Below are positions 46,243 through 55,728 of a DNA stretch of 64,000 nt, in pieces. This DNA is from Mycolicibacterium canariasense (GTDB taxonomy: Bacteria > Actinomycetota > Actinomycetes > Mycobacteriales > Mycobacteriaceae): contig NZ_LQOL01000052.1 of NCBI RefSeq assembly GCF_002101555.1, positions 459,383 to 523,382 of the forward strand. Reading direction: 5' to 3'. Every line of letters begins with the position of its first letter. Within the stretch, counting starts at the first letter, position 1. The position numbers and the translations under genes were made by a program. Below the pieces are notes generated by a model that was not told where the DNA came from, made no database searches, and saw nothing but the letters and a program-made list of their open reading frames with translations.

Positions 46243-46823
46243 CAGGCGCGCGTGCGGGAGCCCAGGCTGGTGACTCCCGCCGGGGGAAGGCCGGCCGCAT
46301 GCTCGAGGACCTCGCAAAACGCCTGCACGTGCGGCCCGAGTTCGAGGTCGGTGGCGGTCCAGGACGCCCGCAGCTCCAACTGATGGGCGCGCGGGGGTCC
46401 GGAGATGTCGCCGTAGCGCACCGACGTGGTCGCCGTGACGGTGCCGCCCAGCGCCGTCACCGCCTCCGCGTGCGATCCCAGCGCGTCGACCAGCCAGCTC
46501 CACGCCACCTCGGGCAGCAGCGGGTCCACCGCCTCGGTGGAGTCCAGGTCGGCCTGGATGTAGGCGACCAGCCGCATGGTGCCGTCCCAGGCCTCGGCGC
46601 CCTCGGGATCGTGCAGCAGGATCAACCGGCCGAACGCGTCGCCATCGGAGCGCTCCGGCACGACGGCCGTCTCGGGGTGGCGGACCTCGGCACCCAGCGC
46701 GTAGCTGTACGGGGCCAGCCGCTGCGGGGGCCTGATCGGGCCCAGCTCGATCTCCGGCCGCACCGTCGCGGCATTCATCGCCGCGACCGCGGTACGGAAC
46801 TGAGCCGGTTCGGCGGACGTCAC
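46242..46823 (-). CDS. DUF3000 protein
   Basis: A 193-residue soluble protein of the DUF3000 family (Rv2680 type), with FRTAVAAMNAATVRPEIELG at the N-terminus and EVAWSWLVDALGSH in the middle. GTG 46823 is eight bases after a TAGCGT -10 and lacks a ribosome site, so it is probably leaderless. Divergent from hemE and coupled to RNase D. Function unknown. Confidence 0.84.
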   Translation of the reverse strand: MTSAEPAQFRTAVAAMNAATVRPEIELGPIRPPQRLAPYSYALGAEVRHPETAVVPERSDGDAFGRLILLHDPEGAEAWDGTMRLVAYIQADLDSTEAVDPLLPEVAWSWLVDALGSHAEAVTALGGTVTATTSVRYGDISGPPRAHQLELRASWTATDLELGPHVQAFCEVLEHAAGLPPAGVTSLGSRTRA

Positions 46824-46902
46824 ACCAAATGACGCTAGACCCAACCGGCCCGACGGGTGCGCAGGCGCGCCGGATTTGTCCGTCGTGGCAACATGGTGGC
46901 CG

Positions 46903-47952
46903 ATGAATACCCGCCGTGACCTGCCCGAGTCGCCCTTTCTCGCCGCCGCTGCCGGGCGTACGCCCTCGCATATACCAGTGTGGTTCATGCGCCAGGCGGG
47001 TCGTTCGCTGCCCGAGTACCGCGAACTGCGGGCCAACCACAAGATGTTGGAGGCCTGTTTCGACCCGGATCTGGTCTGCGAGATCACCCTGCAGCCGGTG
47101 CGCAGGCACGGCGTGGACGCCGCCATCCTGTTCTCCGACATCGTGGTACCGCTGAAGGCCGCCGGGGTGGCGCTGGACATCGTGCCCGACGTCGGGCCCG
47201 TCATCGACCATCCCATCCGCACCCGCGCCGATGTGGACACCCTCAAACCCCTTGAACCTCAACAGGTGGCGCCGGTCTCGCAGGCGGTGTCCCAGTTGGT
47301 GTCCGCGCTGGGCGACGTGCCGCTCATCGGGTTCGCCGGTGCGCCGTTCACCCTGGCGTCCTACCTGGTGGAGGGCGGACCCAGCCGCAACCACGAGAAG
47401 ACCAAGGCCATGATGCTCGGCGACCCGGACACCTGGCACGCCCTGATGACGGCGCTCACCGACCTGACCATCGCCTTCCTGCAGGCTCAGCTCGCCGCCG
47501 GGGTGGACGCCATCCAGGTCTTCGATTCGTGGGCCGGGACCCTGTCGCTGGCCGACTACCGGGCCGCGGTGCTACCGCACAGCTCGCGGGTGTTCGACAC
47601 TCTCAAGGGTGAGGGGGTGCCGATGACGCACTTCGGGGTGGGAACCGCCGAACTGCTCGGCGCCATGGGGGAGGCCGGGGCGACGGTGGTGGGGGTGGAC
47701 TGGCGCACCTCGCTGGCCGATGCCGCGACCCGGGTGCGGCCCGGCACGACCCTGCAGGGCAATCTCGATCCCGTCGTGCTGCTGGCCGGTTGGCCGGTGG
47801 TGGAGCGTGCGGCGCGCGCCGTCGTGGAGGACGGTCGCCGGGCCCAGGCGGCCGGCGCCGGCGGGCACATCTTCAATCTGGGGCACGGCGTCCTGCCGGC
47901 CACCGACCCCGAGGTGATCACCGACTTGGTAGAGCTGGTGCATTCATTGTGA
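46903..47952 (+). CDS. hemE: uroporphyrinogen decarboxylase
   Basis: HemE removes four carboxyl groups from uroporphyrinogen III to give coproporphyrinogen III. The 349-residue TIM barrel has the substrate-pocket motif PVWFMRQAGRSLPEYR, FSDIVVPL with the catalytic aspartate, GFAGAPFTLASYLVEGG and HIFNLGHGVLP. The start ATG 46903 matches MNTRRDLP-type N-termini. First gene of hemE-hemY-hemQ; its stop overlaps the next start (GTGA). Confidence 0.95.
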   Translation: MNTRRDLPESPFLAAAAGRTPSHIPVWFMRQAGRSLPEYRELRANHKMLEACFDPDLVCEITLQPVRRHGVDAAILFSDIVVPLKAAGVALDIVPDVGPVIDHPIRTRADVDTLKPLEPQQVAPVSQAVSQLVSALGDVPLIGFAGAPFTLASYLVEGGPSRNHEKTKAMMLGDPDTWHALMTALTDLTIAFLQAQLAAGVDAIQVFDSWAGTLSLADYRAAVLPHSSRVFDTLKGEGVPMTHFGVGTAELLGAMGEAGATVVGVDWRTSLADAATRVRPGTTLQGNLDPVVLLAGWPVVERAARAVVEDGRRAQAAGAGGHIFNLGHGVLPATDPEVITDLVELVHSL

Positions 47953-49304
47953 AATCGGCGTATTGCGTTGTCGGCGGCGGTGTCTCGGGTTTGACCGCCG
48001 CGTATCGACTACGCGTTGCGGCCGGCCCGGATGCGTCGATCACGCTGTTCGACCCGGCGGACCGGCTGGGCGGTGTGTTGCGCACCGAGCGGATCGGCGG
48101 GGTGCCGGTGGACCTGGGCGCCGAGGCGTTCATCGCCCGCAGGCCGGAGGTGCCCGCACTGCTCGGCGAGCTCGGTCTCACCGGACGGCAGGTCGCCAAC
48201 ACCGGGGCTCGTCCGTTGCTCTACAGCCAGGGCCAGTTGCACCCGGTCCCCACCGGGACGTTGCAGGGCATCCCGGCCCAGGCCTCCGCGGTGGCCGGCC
48301 TGGTGGACGATGCCACCCTGGCCCGCATCGCGGCCGAGCCGGGCCGGCCGCTGCGTTGGCGTGCCGGCGCGGATCCGTCCGTCGCCGAGCTGGTCGGTGA
48401 CCGGTTCGGTGAGCAGGTGGTCACCCGGTCGGTGGAGCCGCTGCTCACCGGCGTGTACGCGGGCTCGGCGAACACCATCGGGATCCGTTCGGCGGTCCCC
48501 ACGTTGGCCGCGGCCCTGGACCGGGGTGCGGCCAGTCTCAGTGCCGCGGTACGCGAGGCGCTGCCGCCGCCGCGGGACGGGGCGCTGTTCGGCGCCGTCG
48601 CGGGCGGCTACGGCGTGCTGGTCGACGAACTGGCCCGGCGGGCCGGGGTGCGGTGGGTGCAGGCCGGTATCGAGCGGGTGATGCGGTCGGCGCGCGGCTG
48701 GGACCTGGTCGACGACGAAGGCGGGCACTGGAGCGCCGAGGGCGTCGTGCTGGCGGTGCCGGCCCCGCGGCTGGGTCGGCTCATCGAGCACGTGGCGCCG
48801 CACAGCGCGGCGGCGGCACGGCGGGTACAGGTGGCCTCGTCCGCGCTGGTGGCCCTGGCGCTGCCCGGCGGGACACCGCTGCCCAACCAGTCCGGGGTGC
48901 TCGTCGCTGCCGGAGAAACGTTGCACACCAAGGCCATCACGCTGACCACGCAGAAGTGGGGCCGGCGCGGCAACGTCGAACTGGTGCGGTTCTCGTTCGG
49001 CCGGTTCGGTGACCAGCTGGCCCGCAGCGTGGGTGACGACGTGCTGCTGAACTGGTCGCTGGAAGACTTGAACCGACTGTTCGGCATCGTCACCGAGCCG
49101 GTGGACTGCCGGGTGCAGCGCTGGATCGACGCGATGCCGCAGTACGGCCCCGGGCACGCCGATCTGGTCGCCGAGATCCGCGGCGGACTGCCCGCGACGC
49201 TGGCCGTCGCGGGCGGCTACCTGGACGGTATCGGGGTGCCCGCATGCGTGGCCGCGGCCACCCGGGCGGCCGAGAAACTGACCGGCTCGGGCGTGGCACG
49301 ATAG
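47949..49304 (+). CDS. hemY: coproporphyrinogen III oxidase, HemY/CgoX type
   Basis: An FAD enzyme that oxidises coproporphyrinogen III to coproporphyrin III in the actinobacterial haem route. The 451 residues open with the dinucleotide motif CVVGGGVSGLTAAYRL. Next come the FAD-binding DRLGGVLRTERIGGVPVDLG (split over two strands), the central VAGGYGVLVDEL and the C-terminal GGYLDGIGVPACVAA FAD segment. GTG 47949 overlaps the hemE stop by four bases. Confidence 0.93.
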   Translation: MKSAYCVVGGGVSGLTAAYRLRVAAGPDASITLFDPADRLGGVLRTERIGGVPVDLGAEAFIARRPEVPALLGELGLTGRQVANTGARPLLYSQGQLHPVPTGTLQGIPAQASAVAGLVDDATLARIAAEPGRPLRWRAGADPSVAELVGDRFGEQVVTRSVEPLLTGVYAGSANTIGIRSAVPTLAAALDRGAASLSAAVREALPPPRDGALFGAVAGGYGVLVDELARRAGVRWVQAGIERVMRSARGWDLVDDEGGHWSAEGVVLAVPAPRLGRLIEHVAPHSAAAARRVQVASSALVALALPGGTPLPNQSGVLVAAGETLHTKAITLTTQKWGRRGNVELVRFSFGRFGDQLARSVGDDVLLNWSLEDLNRLFGIVTEPVDCRVQRWIDAMPQYGPGHADLVAEIRGGLPATLAVAGGYLDGIGVPACVAAATRAAEKLTGSGVAR

Positions 49305-49308
49305 CGGT

Positions 49309-50001
49309 ATGGCCAAGCTCGATTACGACGCGCTCAACTCCATGACCCGGTACATGATGATCTCGGTGTTCTCCGTGCAGCCCGAGGCGCTGGACGCCGA
49401 CCGTACCGCGGTGATCGACGAGACCGCCACCTTCCTCAAACAACAGGAGGAACGCGGCGTCGTGGTGCGCGGGCTCTACGACGTCGCCGGGTTCCGGGCC
49501 GACGCCGACTTCATGATCTGGACCCACGCCGAGCGGGTCGAGGACCTGCAGGCGACCTACACCGCATTCCGGCGAACCACCCTGGGTCTGGCCAGCGATC
49601 CGGTGTGGAGTGTCGTGGCGCTGCACCGGCCCGCCGAGTTCAACAAGAGCCACGTGCCGGCCTTCATCGCCGGTGAGGCGCCGGGCGACTACATCTGCGT
49701 CTATCCGTTCGTGCGGTCGCTGGACTGGTATCTGCTGCCCGACAACGAGCGCCGCAAGATGCTCGTCGAGCACGGCATGGCCGGCCGTGAGTACCCGGAT
49801 GTGCGGGCCAACACGGTGCCGGCCTTCGCGCTCGGCGACTACGAATGGATCCTGGCCTTCGAGGGGCCGGATCTGGCGCGCATCGTCGAGCTGATGTGGA
49901 AGCTGCGCTACACCGACGCCCGCCGCCACGTCCGGGAGGAGACCCCGTTCTTCACCGGTCCGCGCGTCGCGGTGGAGGACCTGCTGGCCCGCTTGCCCTG
50001 A
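49309..50001 (+). CDS. hemQ: coproheme decarboxylase HemQ/ChdC
   Basis: The last enzyme of the coproporphyrin-dependent haem pathway, using peroxide to turn coproheme into haem b. The 230-residue chlorite-dismutase-fold protein contains YPFVRSLDWYLLPDNERRKML with the catalytic tyrosine region, and VEHGMAGREYPDV with the proximal histidine. It starts four bases after hemY, completing the operon. Cytoplasmic. Confidence 0.93.
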   Translation: MAKLDYDALNSMTRYMMISVFSVQPEALDADRTAVIDETATFLKQQEERGVVVRGLYDVAGFRADADFMIWTHAERVEDLQATYTAFRRTTLGLASDPVWSVVALHRPAEFNKSHVPAFIAGEAPGDYICVYPFVRSLDWYLLPDNERRKMLVEHGMAGREYPDVRANTVPAFALGDYEWILAFEGPDLARIVELMWKLRYTDARRHVREETPFFTGPRVAVEDLLARLP

Positions 50002-50017
50002 CCCCTCGACCGACGGG

Positions 50018-50443
50018 TCAGGCGCCGGCGGGCACCAGGCGCAGCGAGACCGAGTTGATGCAGTACCGCTGGTCGGTCGGGGTGGGGTAGCCCTCACCCT
50101 CGAAGACGTGGCCGAGGTGGCTGTGGCAGTTGGCGCACAGCACCTCGACCCTGGTCATCCCCAGCGAGTCGTCGCGGCGCAGGATCACCGCGTCCGAATT
50201 GGCCGGGTCGAAGAAAGACGGCCAGCCGCAATGGGATTCGAACTTCTCGGTGCTGCGGAACAGTTCGGCCCCGCAGGCCCGGCATTCGTAGACGCCGGGG
50301 GTCTTGGTATCGGTGTACTCGCCGGTGAACGGGCGCTCGGTACCAGCGCGGCGCAGCACCGCGAACTCGGCGGCGGTGAGCTTGTCCCGCCACTCGTCAT
50401 CGGTCAGCTGGATGCGGGGTGCCGGCAGTCCTGCATCGGTCAT
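50018..50443 (-). CDS. msrB: peptide methionine-R-sulfoxide reductase MsrB
   Basis: MsrB repairs R-methionine sulfoxide in proteins. The 141 residues have two zinc CxxC pairs (YECRACG and LCANCHSH), CGWPSFFDP, GHVFEGEGYP and the catalytic cysteine in RYCINSVSL. It is the last gene of the unit ribD-like, lipoprotein, aftC, msrB. Its start overlaps the aftC stop by four bases. Confidence 0.95.
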   Translation of the reverse strand: MTDAGLPAPRIQLTDDEWRDKLTAAEFAVLRRAGTERPFTGEYTDTKTPGVYECRACGAELFRSTEKFESHCGWPSFFDPANSDAVILRRDDSLGMTRVEVLCANCHSHLGHVFEGEGYPTPTDQRYCINSVSLRLVPAGA

Positions 50444-51726
50444 GTCGCCACGCTAGCGCGTGGCTTGTCCTCCGTCATCCAGCGCGGGTCGATACCGGTG
50501 TCCAGCCGGTCGTCGGCCTTGGCGTCGGCGTAGCGGTAGTAGAGCACGCAGAACACCACGACCAGCATCAGCGACCAGCCGTAGGTGATCTTCATGTACT
50601 CCAGGAACCGCCCCGTCGTCGGCCATCGCCACAGCAGCCAGCGGTCCATGGTGAGGAAGCCGTACACGCCCAGCCAGGCCGGCCAGTTGCGCACCACCGA
50701 GTTGGGCAGCACCACCGTCATGAGGAACGGGAACAGCATCATCGAGTAGTAACCCTGCGCCAGCGACAACACCAGCCACGATGCGATGAGCACCACGCCC
50801 GACGAGGTCAGCATCCAGAACAGCGGATCGCGTACCCGGTAGTACCGGTACAGCAGCCACAAGCTCACCGCGGCGAGGATCACCGCGACCACCCGCAGCA
50901 GCAGGATGAGCCACATGGGCAGGCCGTAGTAGACGCCGTTGCCCAGGATCGACGAGTTGAAATAGTCGCGGGTTTCGAAGATGTAGGGCACGGTGTTGCG
51001 CACGAAGCCCATCGGGTCGGCCGACAGCGGCCAGGCCACCGCGTTGAGCACCAGCGGCACGGCGAACGCCGTCACCAGCGCGCGCCACTGCCGGTTCAGC
51101 ACCGGCAGCAGCAGCAACGGCAGCAGCAGTGGTTTGACCACCAGCGTCAGCCCGATCGCGGCGCCGGCCCACCACTGGTGGCTCACCTTGCCCGACAGCA
51201 GCCAGTAGAAGAACAGCACCTCGGCCAGCAGCAGGCAGCCGTTGATGTTGGTGAACACCAGTGTGTTGGTGACCGATTCGGTGCAGTACATGGCCAGCAG
51301 CAGGGCGGGTAGTGCCACCGAGGTCAGCGAGAACTTGAACAGCCGTACCAGAATGCACGCGGCGATGATGACCGCCACGGAGTTGAACGCGACGAACCAG
51401 AACCGGGACGCGAACTCCGGCAGAAACCCGAAGGGCGCCAACAGCAGCGTGCCGCCGGGCGGGTAAAGGTAGTGCGGGTCGACGTAGTTGAAGTGCTCGT
51501 TGTAGATGTCCCAGTGCCGCCGGAAGTTGGATACGGCCCGGTATACCGGGCCGAAATCGTCGGTGATGTAGCCATTGGTGGACAGCACGTAGCTGCGGTG
51601 GATGATCGACATGATCGCGATCGGCCAGAGGGCCGCCCGGACCACATTGGCGGTGCTGGGAGCGGACGTGCGAGGTCGAAAGACGCTCAGGATGAGATCG
51701 GTTGGCGCCACCTGCGCACCGTACAC
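50440..51726 (-). CDS. aftC: alpha-(1->3)-arabinofuranosyltransferase AftC
   Basis: AftC adds branching arabinofuranose from decaprenyl-phosphoryl arabinose to arabinogalactan and lipoarabinomannan. The 428-residue GT-C enzyme has about ten transmembrane helices and the external acidic motif GYITDDFGPVYRAV near residue 50, followed by PHYLYPPGGTLL. The C-terminal GIDPRWMTED is typical. GTG 51726 was chosen to match the M. tuberculosis start (Rv2673); the frame runs on upstream without similarity. Confidence 0.93.
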   Translation of the reverse strand: MYGAQVAPTDLILSVFRPRTSAPSTANVVRAALWPIAIMSIIHRSYVLSTNGYITDDFGPVYRAVSNFRRHWDIYNEHFNYVDPHYLYPPGGTLLLAPFGFLPEFASRFWFVAFNSVAVIIAACILVRLFKFSLTSVALPALLLAMYCTESVTNTLVFTNINGCLLLAEVLFFYWLLSGKVSHQWWAGAAIGLTLVVKPLLLPLLLLPVLNRQWRALVTAFAVPLVLNAVAWPLSADPMGFVRNTVPYIFETRDYFNSSILGNGVYYGLPMWLILLLRVVAVILAAVSLWLLYRYYRVRDPLFWMLTSSGVVLIASWLVLSLAQGYYSMMLFPFLMTVVLPNSVVRNWPAWLGVYGFLTMDRWLLWRWPTTGRFLEYMKITYGWSLMLVVVFCVLYYRYADAKADDRLDTGIDPRWMTEDKPRASVAT

Positions 51727-51746
51727 CGCAGCGTGCCGGGCTCCGT

Positions 51747-53345
51747 TCAGGCGGGGCAGAACGTGTCGGTGTCGGGCAGCTTGCCGGTATCCAGGTAGCC
51801 GAGCACCGGTGGCAGCGCGCACGGGGAGTAGATCGTCGCGCCGTGACCGATGCCCTGCCAGATCACCCGCCGGCTGGTGGCACCGGCGTTGATGATGGTC
51901 GCGGCCACCGCGGCGACGCCCTCGTTGCCGATGATCGGGTCGTTCTGGACGCCGAGCAGCAGCACCGGGATCTTGAGGTCCTTGGGGTCTTTCGGGGCGT
52001 TGCCGCTGGGCCAACTGAGGCAGTTCACCATGCGCAGCGCGCCGACCCCACCGAACTGCGGGTAGAGCTTCGGCCAGGCGACGACCAGCTCCCGTACCCG
52101 GTCGGGGGTGGGCCGGTTGAGGGCGTCGCTGCAGCCGTTGACGAACTGGCCGTCGGTCTGGCGCATCGCGTCGGCCTGGTTGATCAGATCGTTCAGGCCG
52201 CCCGCGTCACCGCCGCGGGCCGCGGCGAGCGCGCCGGCCACCGCATTGGTGGCGGCCACCCGGTCACCGCGCGGGAAGGCCAGTGCGGTGCTGATGGCGT
52301 CGGCGACGGCGGCGACGCTGGCGCCGCCGGGCCCGTTGCCGGCGCGGGCCGAGGCCAGGATCGCGTCGATGGCGCCCTTGGGGTCGGGCCCGAGCGGGCA
52401 GTTGACGGCGGCGCACTGCGCGGCAAAGGCGTCCAGGGCGGCCTGCTCGCCCTTCACCTTCTGCTCCGCGGTGGCCTCGGCGTTGATCGCCAGCGGTAGC
52501 GGCGAATCCAGCACCAGCCGCGACACCTTGTTCGGGTGGGACCCGGCATAGGCCAGGGCGACCTGGGCTCCGTTGCCGATGCCCAGCAGGGCGATGGTGT
52601 CGACGTTCCAGGTGCTGCGCAGTCGTTCGATGTCCTCGGCGGCGTGTGCGTTGTCGTAGGCCGAGTCACCGGGGGCGATGGTGTCGGTGCAGCTGGTGGT
52701 GGCGGTCTGGGCGATGGCGCTCAGGTTGGCGACAGGATCGTCGCCGGACTCGAACTGGGCCTGGTCGATCATCTCCTGGCGGTCGTAGGCGTCGCGGCAG
52801 TTGATGGCCGCCGAGGTGCCGGTGCCGCGGCGGTCCACTGCGACGATCGGGTGCGTCTTCAGGACGTCGGTGCCAGTGCGGGTCAGCCAGGCGGGCAGCT
52901 GGATCGACGATGGCAGGTCGGTTCCGGTGGTCATCACCAGCGGCCCGGCGTCGGTGGGAGTGTCGGCCCGCGACGCCCGCACCACGCCGATCGGGAGGGT
53001 GCCGTTGGCGCCGCTGATCGGATCGAGATCGGCGTCGAAAGTGGTGCACTCCAGCTTGACGCCGGGGACCGGCGCCACCGAGGCTGCGCTGAACGTCTGG
53101 GCCGTGCAGTCTCGCCAGCCCGGCAGGTCGTTCTTCGGCACGGCGATCGGTGGCGGACCGGCCACCGTGCTCGTCGTTGGCGGCTGGCCCTGCGGGTGGG
53201 CGCCGGAGTCGGTGGCGTAGCGCGGGTTTGCGGCCAGCAGCGGAGCGCATGAGGTGAGCAGCATGACGGTCACGCCCAGACCGATGGCCGCAAGTGGACG
53301 CATTCCCGGGGCCGTACGCATGCCGACCACAGTAGCGATGGTCAT
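51747..53345 (-). CDS. alpha/beta-hydrolase lipoprotein (Rv2672 type) with atypical nucleophile site
   Basis: A 532-residue secreted lipoprotein (lipobox LLTSC, Cys33) of the TAP/tripeptidyl-peptidase-like alpha/beta hydrolases. The strand VDTIALLGIGNGAQVALAYAG occupies the nucleophile elbow but reads G-I-G-N-G, with no serine. The later LLLGVQNDPIIG and WQGIGHGATIYSP provide the usual aspartate and histidine. Activity is therefore uncertain. It begins 16 bases after the ribD-like gene. An inner ATG 53321 is an alternative start nearer the signal peptide. Confidence 0.78.
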   Translation of the reverse strand: MTIATVVGMRTAPGMRPLAAIGLGVTVMLLTSCAPLLAANPRYATDSGAHPQGQPPTTSTVAGPPPIAVPKNDLPGWRDCTAQTFSAASVAPVPGVKLECTTFDADLDPISGANGTLPIGVVRASRADTPTDAGPLVMTTGTDLPSSIQLPAWLTRTGTDVLKTHPIVAVDRRGTGTSAAINCRDAYDRQEMIDQAQFESGDDPVANLSAIAQTATTSCTDTIAPGDSAYDNAHAAEDIERLRSTWNVDTIALLGIGNGAQVALAYAGSHPNKVSRLVLDSPLPLAINAEATAEQKVKGEQAALDAFAAQCAAVNCPLGPDPKGAIDAILASARAGNGPGGASVAAVADAISTALAFPRGDRVAATNAVAGALAAARGGDAGGLNDLINQADAMRQTDGQFVNGCSDALNRPTPDRVRELVVAWPKLYPQFGGVGALRMVNCLSWPSGNAPKDPKDLKIPVLLLGVQNDPIIGNEGVAAVAATIINAGATSRRVIWQGIGHGATIYSPCALPPVLGYLDTGKLPDTDTFCPA

Positions 53346-53361
53346 CCGGTGCGCTGGTGCA

Positions 53362-54138
53362 CTAACGGCTGTAGCGCGTGTACAGGTAGCCCTCCGAGTC
53401 GGTCAGCACGTGCCTGGGGGACAGGCGGCGCAGTGCCTCGCCCGGGCTGTCCGTGATGCGTTTGGCGGTGCCGCCGACGACGAAGGGGGCGATGGTCAGG
53501 CACAACTCGTCGAGCAGGTCTGCCGCGATGAAGGTGCCGAGCAGGCTGGGGCCGCCCTCGGCCAGCACCCTGGTCAGCCCGAGGCGGGCCAGGGTGGCGA
53601 CCATGGCGTGCGGGTCCACCTCGTCGGGATCGCCGGCCGAGCAGTCGTGCACCTCGGCCAGCCCGGCGAGCCGGTCGCGCGCACCGCCGGCCGCGTTGTG
53701 TGAGGTGAGAACGAGCGGCGGCACCTCGGTGTTGGTGAACACCAGCAGATCGTTGTCGAGGTGGCCGGATCGGGTGACGATGGCGATGGGCGGGACTTCG
53801 GCCTGACCGCGGCTCTGGCGCCGGGCACGTTCACCGGCGCCCAGGTGGGCCCCGGAGTAGTTCTCGGTCCGGACGGTGCCCGCACCCACCACGACGACGT
53901 CGGCCAGTTCGCGCATCACGCCGAACAGCGCCCGGTCGCCGGCCCCACCGAGCCCGCCGGAGCGTCCGCCGGTGGTGGCGGCGCCGTCCAGGCTGGTGAT
54001 GAAGTTGGCCCGGACCCAGCAGTCGGTGAGCCCGTCCGGATACGCGTAACGCTCGGTGAGCTGGCCGTCGGTGGTGCTCCCGGTGGGTTGCAGGGTTGTG
54101 AGTTCTGTCCCAGCGGCGGCATCCGGCATGGGGATCAT
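53362..54138 (-). CDS. RibD C-terminal-type reductase (pyrimidine reductase family)
   Basis: A 258-residue NADPH-dependent reductase of the RibD_C/DHFR-like fold (Rv2671 type): WVRANFITSLDGAAT, VVVVGAGTVRTENYSG, RVLAEGGPSLLGTFIAADLLDE. It lacks the deaminase domain of true RibD. M. tuberculosis Rv2671 can act as a dihydrofolate reductase substitute in drug-resistant strains. First gene of the unit with aftC and msrB; divergent from zapE across 26 bases. Confidence 0.85.
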   Translation of the reverse strand: MIPMPDAAAGTELTTLQPTGSTTDGQLTERYAYPDGLTDCWVRANFITSLDGAATTGGRSGGLGGAGDRALFGVMRELADVVVVGAGTVRTENYSGAHLGAGERARRQSRGQAEVPPIAIVTRSGHLDNDLLVFTNTEVPPLVLTSHNAAGGARDRLAGLAEVHDCSAGDPDEVDPHAMVATLARLGLTRVLAEGGPSLLGTFIAADLLDELCLTIAPFVVGGTAKRITDSPGEALRRLSPRHVLTDSEGYLYTRYSR

Positions 54139-54164
54139 TGCAGCACGTCGATAGGGTGCACGAC

Positions 54165-55202
54165 ATGCAAAGCGGCGCAGGTGTCGAAGCTCTGGTGGAT
54201 CGGCACCCGAAGGTCACGCCGGAACAGCTGGTCGCGCGGCTGGTTCCGCCGCCGACCTTCGCCGATGTCAGCTTCGACACCTACCGGCCGGATCCGGCCG
54301 AGCCGTCGCAGGCCGAGGCCGTGGTGAAGTGCCGCGCGTTCTGCGAACAGGCGCTGGCCCGGCGGGCCGGCAAGAAGAAGCTGTTCGGCAAGCGTGCGGT
54401 GTTGCCCGGGGTGGGGGTGTATCTGGACGGCGGGTTCGGTGTCGGCAAGACCCACCTGCTGGCGTCCACCTATTACGCGCTGTCGGCGGCCGACGTGGCG
54501 CCGACGGCGTTCGCGACGTTCGGCGAGCTGACGCAGCTGGCCGGGGTGTTCGGTTTCACCGAGTGCATCGATCTGCTGGCCGAATACGTGGTGGTGTGCA
54601 TCGACGAGTTCGAGCTCGACGATCCCGGCAACACCACGCTGATCTCGCGGCTGCTCTCGGCGCTGGTGGAGCGCGGGGTGTCGATCGCGGCCACCTCCAA
54701 CACGTTGCCCGAGCAGTTGGGTGAGGGCCGGTTCGCCGCCCAGGATTTCCTGCGGGAGATCAACACGCTGGCGGCGATCTTCACCACCGTGCGGGTGGAA
54801 GGTCCCGACTACCGGCACCGCGGACTGCCGCCCGCGCCCGAACCGCTGTCCGACGACCAGGTGCGGGCCCGCGCCGAAGGGGTGCCCGGGGCGACGCTGG
54901 ACGATTTCGACGGGTTGTGCGCGCATCTGGCCACCATGCACCCGTCGCGCTATCACGCGCTGATCGACGGGGTGCGTGAAGTGTTCATCACCGGGGTGCA
55001 CCCGATCGAGGACCAGAGCGTGGCGTTGCGGCTGGTGTCGCTCACCGACCGGCTCTACGACGAAGGTATCCCCGTGCTGGCGTCGGGCACCAAGCTGGAC
55101 ACCATCTTCAGTGCCGAGATGCTGGCGGGCGGGTTTCGCAAGAAGTACCTGCGTGCCACGTCGCGCCTACTGGCGCTGACCGCGGCCGCGCAGAACGCTT
55201 AA
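54165..55202 (+). CDS. zapE: cell-division ATPase ZapE (AFG1-like)
   Basis: An AAA-type ATPase that affects Z-ring stability and membrane-protein quality. The 345 residues contain Walker A GGFGVGKTHLL (about 92-102), Walker B VVVCIDEFELDD (about 146-157), sensor-like AATSNTLPEQLGEGRF and the C-terminal FRKKYLRATSRL. The start ATG 54165 lies seven bases after a TAGGGT -10 (54152-54157), suggesting a leaderless transcript. GTG 54156 is an alternative. Its stop overlaps the GNAT gene by four bases. Confidence 0.88.
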   Translation: MQSGAGVEALVDRHPKVTPEQLVARLVPPPTFADVSFDTYRPDPAEPSQAEAVVKCRAFCEQALARRAGKKKLFGKRAVLPGVGVYLDGGFGVGKTHLLASTYYALSAADVAPTAFATFGELTQLAGVFGFTECIDLLAEYVVVCIDEFELDDPGNTTLISRLLSALVERGVSIAATSNTLPEQLGEGRFAAQDFLREINTLAAIFTTVRVEGPDYRHRGLPPAPEPLSDDQVRARAEGVPGATLDDFDGLCAHLATMHPSRYHALIDGVREVFITGVHPIEDQSVALRLVSLTDRLYDEGIPVLASGTKLDTIFSAEMLAGGFRKKYLRATSRLLALTAAAQNA

Positions 55203-55723
55203 ACAGTCCGCACCATGACGTAGTCGTTCTCGATGTGCTCGCCGAGCCGAAAGGTCTTGGTACCGCTGACGGTGAACCCCGCCTTGGCGTAGAAGCGTTG
55301 GGCCCGTTGGTTTTCCTGGTTGACACCCAACCAGACACAGGCCGCGCCCAGTGCGGCGGCCCGCTGCAGCACCTCGGTCATCAACGCCGCCGACACCCCG
55401 GCCCCGTGCACGTCGGGCAACGCGTACATCTTGGACAGCTCGACGGCCGGCCGTAGCGGCACCGACGCCGCCACGCCCGCGTCGTCGGGCACGCCGCGAA
55501 TCAGCATGGCGTAGCCCAGGATTCGGGCGTCGTCGCGGGCCAGCAGCACCGCCCGCTGCGGGTCGTCGAGGTGGCGCGCAAAGTTCTCGGCGGACAGGTT
55601 GGCGGCGATGAACGCGGCGACGTTGTCGGCAGACACTGCAGGCGGGCAGGCCAACGGGAAGGTGGTCGCGGCGAGCTGCGCCAGTTCGGGCAGATCCTCG
55701 CGCGTGGCGGCTTCGACGCGCAT
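55199..55723 (-). CDS. GNAT-family N-acetyltransferase (Rv2669 type)
   Basis: A 174-residue acyl-CoA-dependent acetyltransferase. Strand 4 and motif A read VELSKMYALPDVHGAGVSAALMTEV, with the CoA pyrophosphate loop HGAGVS. The NQENQRAQRFYAKAGF motif B follows. Acceptor unknown. It starts five bases after the Rv2668-like gene and is probably the distal gene of the clpC2 unit. ATG 55723 is the only start giving the full fold. Confidence 0.85.
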   Translation of the reverse strand: MRVEAATREDLPELAQLAATTFPLACPPAVSADNVAAFIAANLSAENFARHLDDPQRAVLLARDDARILGYAMLIRGVPDDAGVAASVPLRPAVELSKMYALPDVHGAGVSAALMTEVLQRAAALGAACVWLGVNQENQRAQRFYAKAGFTVSGTKTFRLGEHIENDYVMVRTV

Positions 55724-55728
55724 GACCC

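Noticed and set aside
46243..47439. Upstream extension of the RNase D frame as a giant 817-residue protein
   Set aside because: The extension runs antisense to hemE and through DUF3000 in another frame; ATG 46242 gives a normal RNase D.
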